A DNA stretch of 64,000 nucleotides from Kaistella chaponensis (GTDB taxonomy: Bacteria; Bacteroidota; Bacteroidia; Flavobacteriales; Weeksellaceae): contig NZ_FTOI01000009.1 of NCBI RefSeq assembly GCF_900156725.1, positions 1-64,000 on the forward strand. The letters are read 5' to 3'. Position numbers and translations under genes: made by a program. This document shows, piece by piece, positions 61,960 to 64,000 of this stretch; positions within the stretch are counted from its first letter, which is position 1; each line of letters starts with the position of its first letter. A model generated the notes under the pieces. It saw only the letters and a list, made by a program, of their open reading frames with translations, was not told the DNA's origin and ran no database searches.

Positions 61960-61980
61960 AACGAATAAAAGAATAAAACG

Positions 61981-62008
61981 AAAAGCTCTCAGAAATGAGG
62001 GCTTTTTT
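61981..62008 (+). terminator. Terminator after the M1 peptidase gene
   Basis: AAAAGC-T-CTCA pairs with TGAG-G-GCTTTT around a GAAA tetraloop, leading to a T-run. Confidence 0.85.
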
Positions 62009-62039
62009 CTTAAATTAGCATTTTTCAAAATTACTATTT

Positions 62040-63236
62040 ATGATTTCTAAAAATTATCTGGAAACGCTGCAGAGCGAACTGCAAAATATTAAGAACGATG
62101 GCTTGTTCAAGACCGAACGAATCATTACCTCACAGCAATCTGCGGTGATTGAAGCCAACGGAAAAACATTATTAAATTTCTGCGCCAATAACTATCTCGG
62201 ATTATCGAATAACAAAGAGGTCATGAAAGCTTCCCAAGAAATGATCGAAAGTCATGGTTACGGAATGTCTTCTGTGCGTTTTATTTGTGGAACTCAGGAT
62301 ATTCATAAAGATTTGGAAGCCAAGATTTCGAACTTCCTGGGTTTAGAAGACACCATTTTATATGCAGCTTGTTTTGACGCAAATGGAGGCGTTTTCGAGC
62401 CTTTGTTTACCGATCAGGACGCTATAATTTCAGATGAATTAAATCACGCGTCAATTATCGATGGCGTTCGTTTGTGTAAAGCAGCGAGATACCGATATAA
62501 AAATAACAACATGCAAGATTTGGAAGAGCAACTTATTGAAGCTTCCAAAAAAGACCACCGTTTTAAAATCATTGTGACCGATGGCGTTTTTTCTATGGAC
62601 GGAATTGTGGCAGATTTAAAAGGAGTTTGCGATTTGGCAGATAAATACGATTGTTTGGTGATGGTCGATGATTCGCACGCAACAGGATTTATTGGGAAAA
62701 CCGGTCGTGGAACCCATGAAGCGAATGAAGTAATGGGAAGAGTTGATATTATTACTTCCACTTTAGGAAAAGCTTTAGGAGGCGCATTGGGTGGATTTAC
62801 TTCTGGTAAAAAAGAGATCATCGATATGCTAAGACAGCGTTCCAGACCTTATTTATTCTCGAATTCTTTGGCTCCAGGAATTGTTGGTGCGGCAATTAAA
62901 GTTTTGGATATGATTTCTCATGATACTTCACTTCGAGATCAAGTCATGGAGAACGCAGAATACTTTAGAAAAGAAATGAAAGGCAAAGGTTTTGATATTC
63001 CTGATGGTGATGCTGCGATAGTTCCGGTAATGCTTTATGATGCACCTTTAGCGCAAAAAATGGCAGAACATTTAATGGAAGAAGGAATTTATGTGATCGG
63101 ATTTTTCTACCCAGTAGTAGCAAAAGGTAAAGCCAGAATCAGAGTTCAACTTTCTGCGTCTCATACCAAAGAACACTTAGACAAAGCGATTGCAGCTTTC
63201 GAAAAAGTGGGGAAAGATTTAGGCGTAATTTCATAA
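62040..63236 (+). CDS. kbl: Glycine C-acetyltransferase (2-amino-3-ketobutyrate CoA ligase)
   Basis: A PLP enzyme of the alpha-oxoamine synthase family that splits 2-amino-3-ketobutyrate with CoA to glycine and acetyl-CoA in threonine breakdown. NFCANNYLGLSN near 46-57, DDSHATGFIGKTGRG near 210-224 and the PLP lysine Lys244 in TSTLGKALGGALGG fit Kbl better than serine palmitoyltransferase or BioF; the N-terminal segment (MISKNYLETLQSELQNIKND) and 398-residue length agree. The partner threonine dehydrogenase gene (tdh) is not in the window. Confidence 0.92.
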   Translation: MISKNYLETLQSELQNIKNDGLFKTERIITSQQSAVIEANGKTLLNFCANNYLGLSNNKEVMKASQEMIESHGYGMSSVRFICGTQDIHKDLEAKISNFLGLEDTILYAACFDANGGVFEPLFTDQDAIISDELNHASIIDGVRLCKAARYRYKNNNMQDLEEQLIEASKKDHRFKIIVTDGVFSMDGIVADLKGVCDLADKYDCLVMVDDSHATGFIGKTGRGTHEANEVMGRVDIITSTLGKALGGALGGFTSGKKEIIDMLRQRSRPYLFSNSLAPGIVGAAIKVLDMISHDTSLRDQVMENAEYFRKEMKGKGFDIPDGDAAIVPVMLYDAPLAQKMAEHLMEEGIYVIGFFYPVVAKGKARIRVQLSASHTKEHLDKAIAAFEKVGKDLGVIS

Positions 63237-63255
63237 TTTTTTTGACCAATCTAGG

Positions 63256-63293
63256 AAGCCTTTCAGCCTTTCAAAGCTGGAAGGCTTTTTTTA
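63256..63293 (+). terminator. Terminator after kbl
   Basis: AAGCCTT-T-CAGC pairs with GCTG-G-AAGGCTT (8-base loop) before a T-run. Confidence 0.85.
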
Positions 63294-63303
63294 AACAGCA
63301 AAC

Positions 63304-63732
63304 ATGTTCAGCAAAGTAGAAGCACAACAAATCAGGAAAGAATTCTGGATCGCTTTTGGAAAAAGTTTTCCCCGAAAGTGGATTTTATACAACACGAAAA
63401 TTAAAGATTTCTCCTTTAAATTTAATGCAGATCCAAAAAAAGCTGAGGTTTCTTTAGATATAGAAATGATTGATGAAGTCTTTCGGAATGCCTATTTCGA
63501 AAAAATGTGGTCGCTAGAATCTATTCTGGAAGAGGAATTAGGGGAAATTTTTAAAGATGAATTTTATCTTTTAGAAAACGGAAAAGTCATTTCTCGATTT
63601 TGGATCACCAAAGCGAACGTATCTATTTATGATAAAAATACATGGCAAGAAATCTTTGAGTTTTTTGTCGAAAAAATGGAAGGTTTTGAAAGGGTTTTCT
63701 ATGAATATGAAGATTTTATTAAAGATGTTTAA
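63304..63732 (+). CDS. DUF4268 domain protein (142 aa)
   Basis: A small cytosolic, acidic protein resembling DUF4268: IRKEFWIAFGKSFP near 10-23, a central beta segment AEVSLDIEMID, and EDFIKDV at the end. The fold family is related to restriction-endonuclease-like or nuclease-associated modules in larger proteins, but this stand-alone form in Bacteroidota has no known function. It follows the kbl terminator and faces the convergent Crp/Fnr gene, so it is a single unit. Confidence 0.82.
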   Translation: MFSKVEAQQIRKEFWIAFGKSFPRKWILYNTKIKDFSFKFNADPKKAEVSLDIEMIDEVFRNAYFEKMWSLESILEEELGEIFKDEFYLLENGKVISRFWITKANVSIYDKNTWQEIFEFFVEKMEGFERVFYEYEDFIKDV

Positions 63733-63785
63733 TCCAATTATTTAACCGTAATTTCAAAATTTATCGATCAAAATCTTAAAAAATT

Positions 63786-64000
63786 TTAGCCGAATTTTTT
63801 AATGGATTGCAAGGCTTCAATATTCTTTATTTTTATGTTTTCATCGGTATATTCGATGTAACCTTCTGCGGTGAAATTATTTAAACACTTATTGATATTT
63901 TCTCTGGAATATCCCAACATATCACTAATTTCTTTTTGTTTTAAATAGATCAAGCATCCTTTTTCACTGTAGCAAAGCAGAAAATTTGCTAAAGCTCCGT
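63786..64000 (-). CDS. Crp/Fnr-family regulator, C-terminal part (cut by window edge)
   Basis: Reading the minus strand from the window end gives 70 codons to TAA at 63786-63788. They match the Crp-type winged helix: a helical lead (GALANFLLCYSEKG), the helix-turn-helix LKQKEISDMLGYSRENINKCLNNF and the wing AEGYIEYTDENIKI. The cNMP-binding domain lies outside the window, so the ligand cannot be judged. The gene is convergent with the DUF4268 gene. Confidence 0.82.
   Translation of the reverse strand, partial: GALANFLLCYSEKGCLIYLKQKEISDMLGYSRENINKCLNNFTAEGYIEYTDENIKIKNIEALQSIKKFG

Noticed and set aside
62040-63236. kbl as serine palmitoyltransferase for flavobacterial sphingolipids
   Set aside because: N-terminus, NFCANNYLGL block and STLGKALGGALGG context match glycine C-acetyltransferase better; the distinction should still be confirmed by phylogeny.

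Overview
The window reads as chromosome of a low-GC Bacteroidota, class Flavobacteriia, most like the Chryseobacterium/Kaistella group. The evidence is promoters of the TTG-N20-TAnnTTTG type, many secreted proteins with short 'MKK...FAQ' signal peptides, a type IX secretion (T9SS) sorting tail, a long flavobacterial signal peptidase I and a PurF with a long propeptide. Genes are tightly packed on both strands and are mostly housekeeping.

Layout. 1-1830: a block unlike the rest. Two small-ORF units, each closed by a long imperfect hairpin, whose ends follow the rules of integron gene cassettes and attC sites; the array stops at a truncated third site. 1972-5697: obg, adk, hpt and divergent purA. 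5762-10133: an unrecognised three-gene minus-strand operon: two large proteins that share short motif blocks, and a cytosolic-looking N-acetylmuramidase. 10680-16529: tonB-like gene, parA, parB, DUF5683 gene, dapB, lepB. 16676-20318: WbqC-like protein, S8 protease, lipocalin-like lipoprotein, OmpA lipoprotein. 20406-24089: four genes that look like a complete decaprenyl-phosphoryl-arabinose type pathway (UbiA/DPPR synthase, DprE1-like, DprE2-like, HAD phosphatase). 24129-27694: cysteine desulfurase, thioredoxin, two identical tRNA-Asp genes, glgC. 27772-34753: SRPBCC protein, sucA, a secreted unknown, sucB, apaG, exonuclease. 34776-42315: hydrolases, envelope enzymes, a thioredoxin-like protein, an aldehyde dehydrogenase and a GMC oxidoreductase. 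42488-51965: purB, purL, satD-like gene, DUF3307 gene, purC and purF; with purA and hpt most of the purine routes pass through this window. 52027-64000: outer-membrane protein, aroB, proline dehydrogenase, a toxin-antitoxin pair with a broken toxin, priA, PBP4-type dacB, a T9SS-sorted M1 peptidase, kbl, a DUF4268 gene and the end of a Crp/Fnr regulator.

The most unusual signals are: the integron-like cassettes, whose paired ends match over 13 of 14 positions with the same single mismatch at the same place in both; five copies of a palindromic operator, mostly on an exact 29-bp pitch, upstream of the SatD-like regulator; the three-gene muramidase operon; and the mycobacterial-type arabinose-donor gene set with the benzothiazinone-target cysteine replaced by alanine. 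All calls come from reading the sequence; no database search was run.
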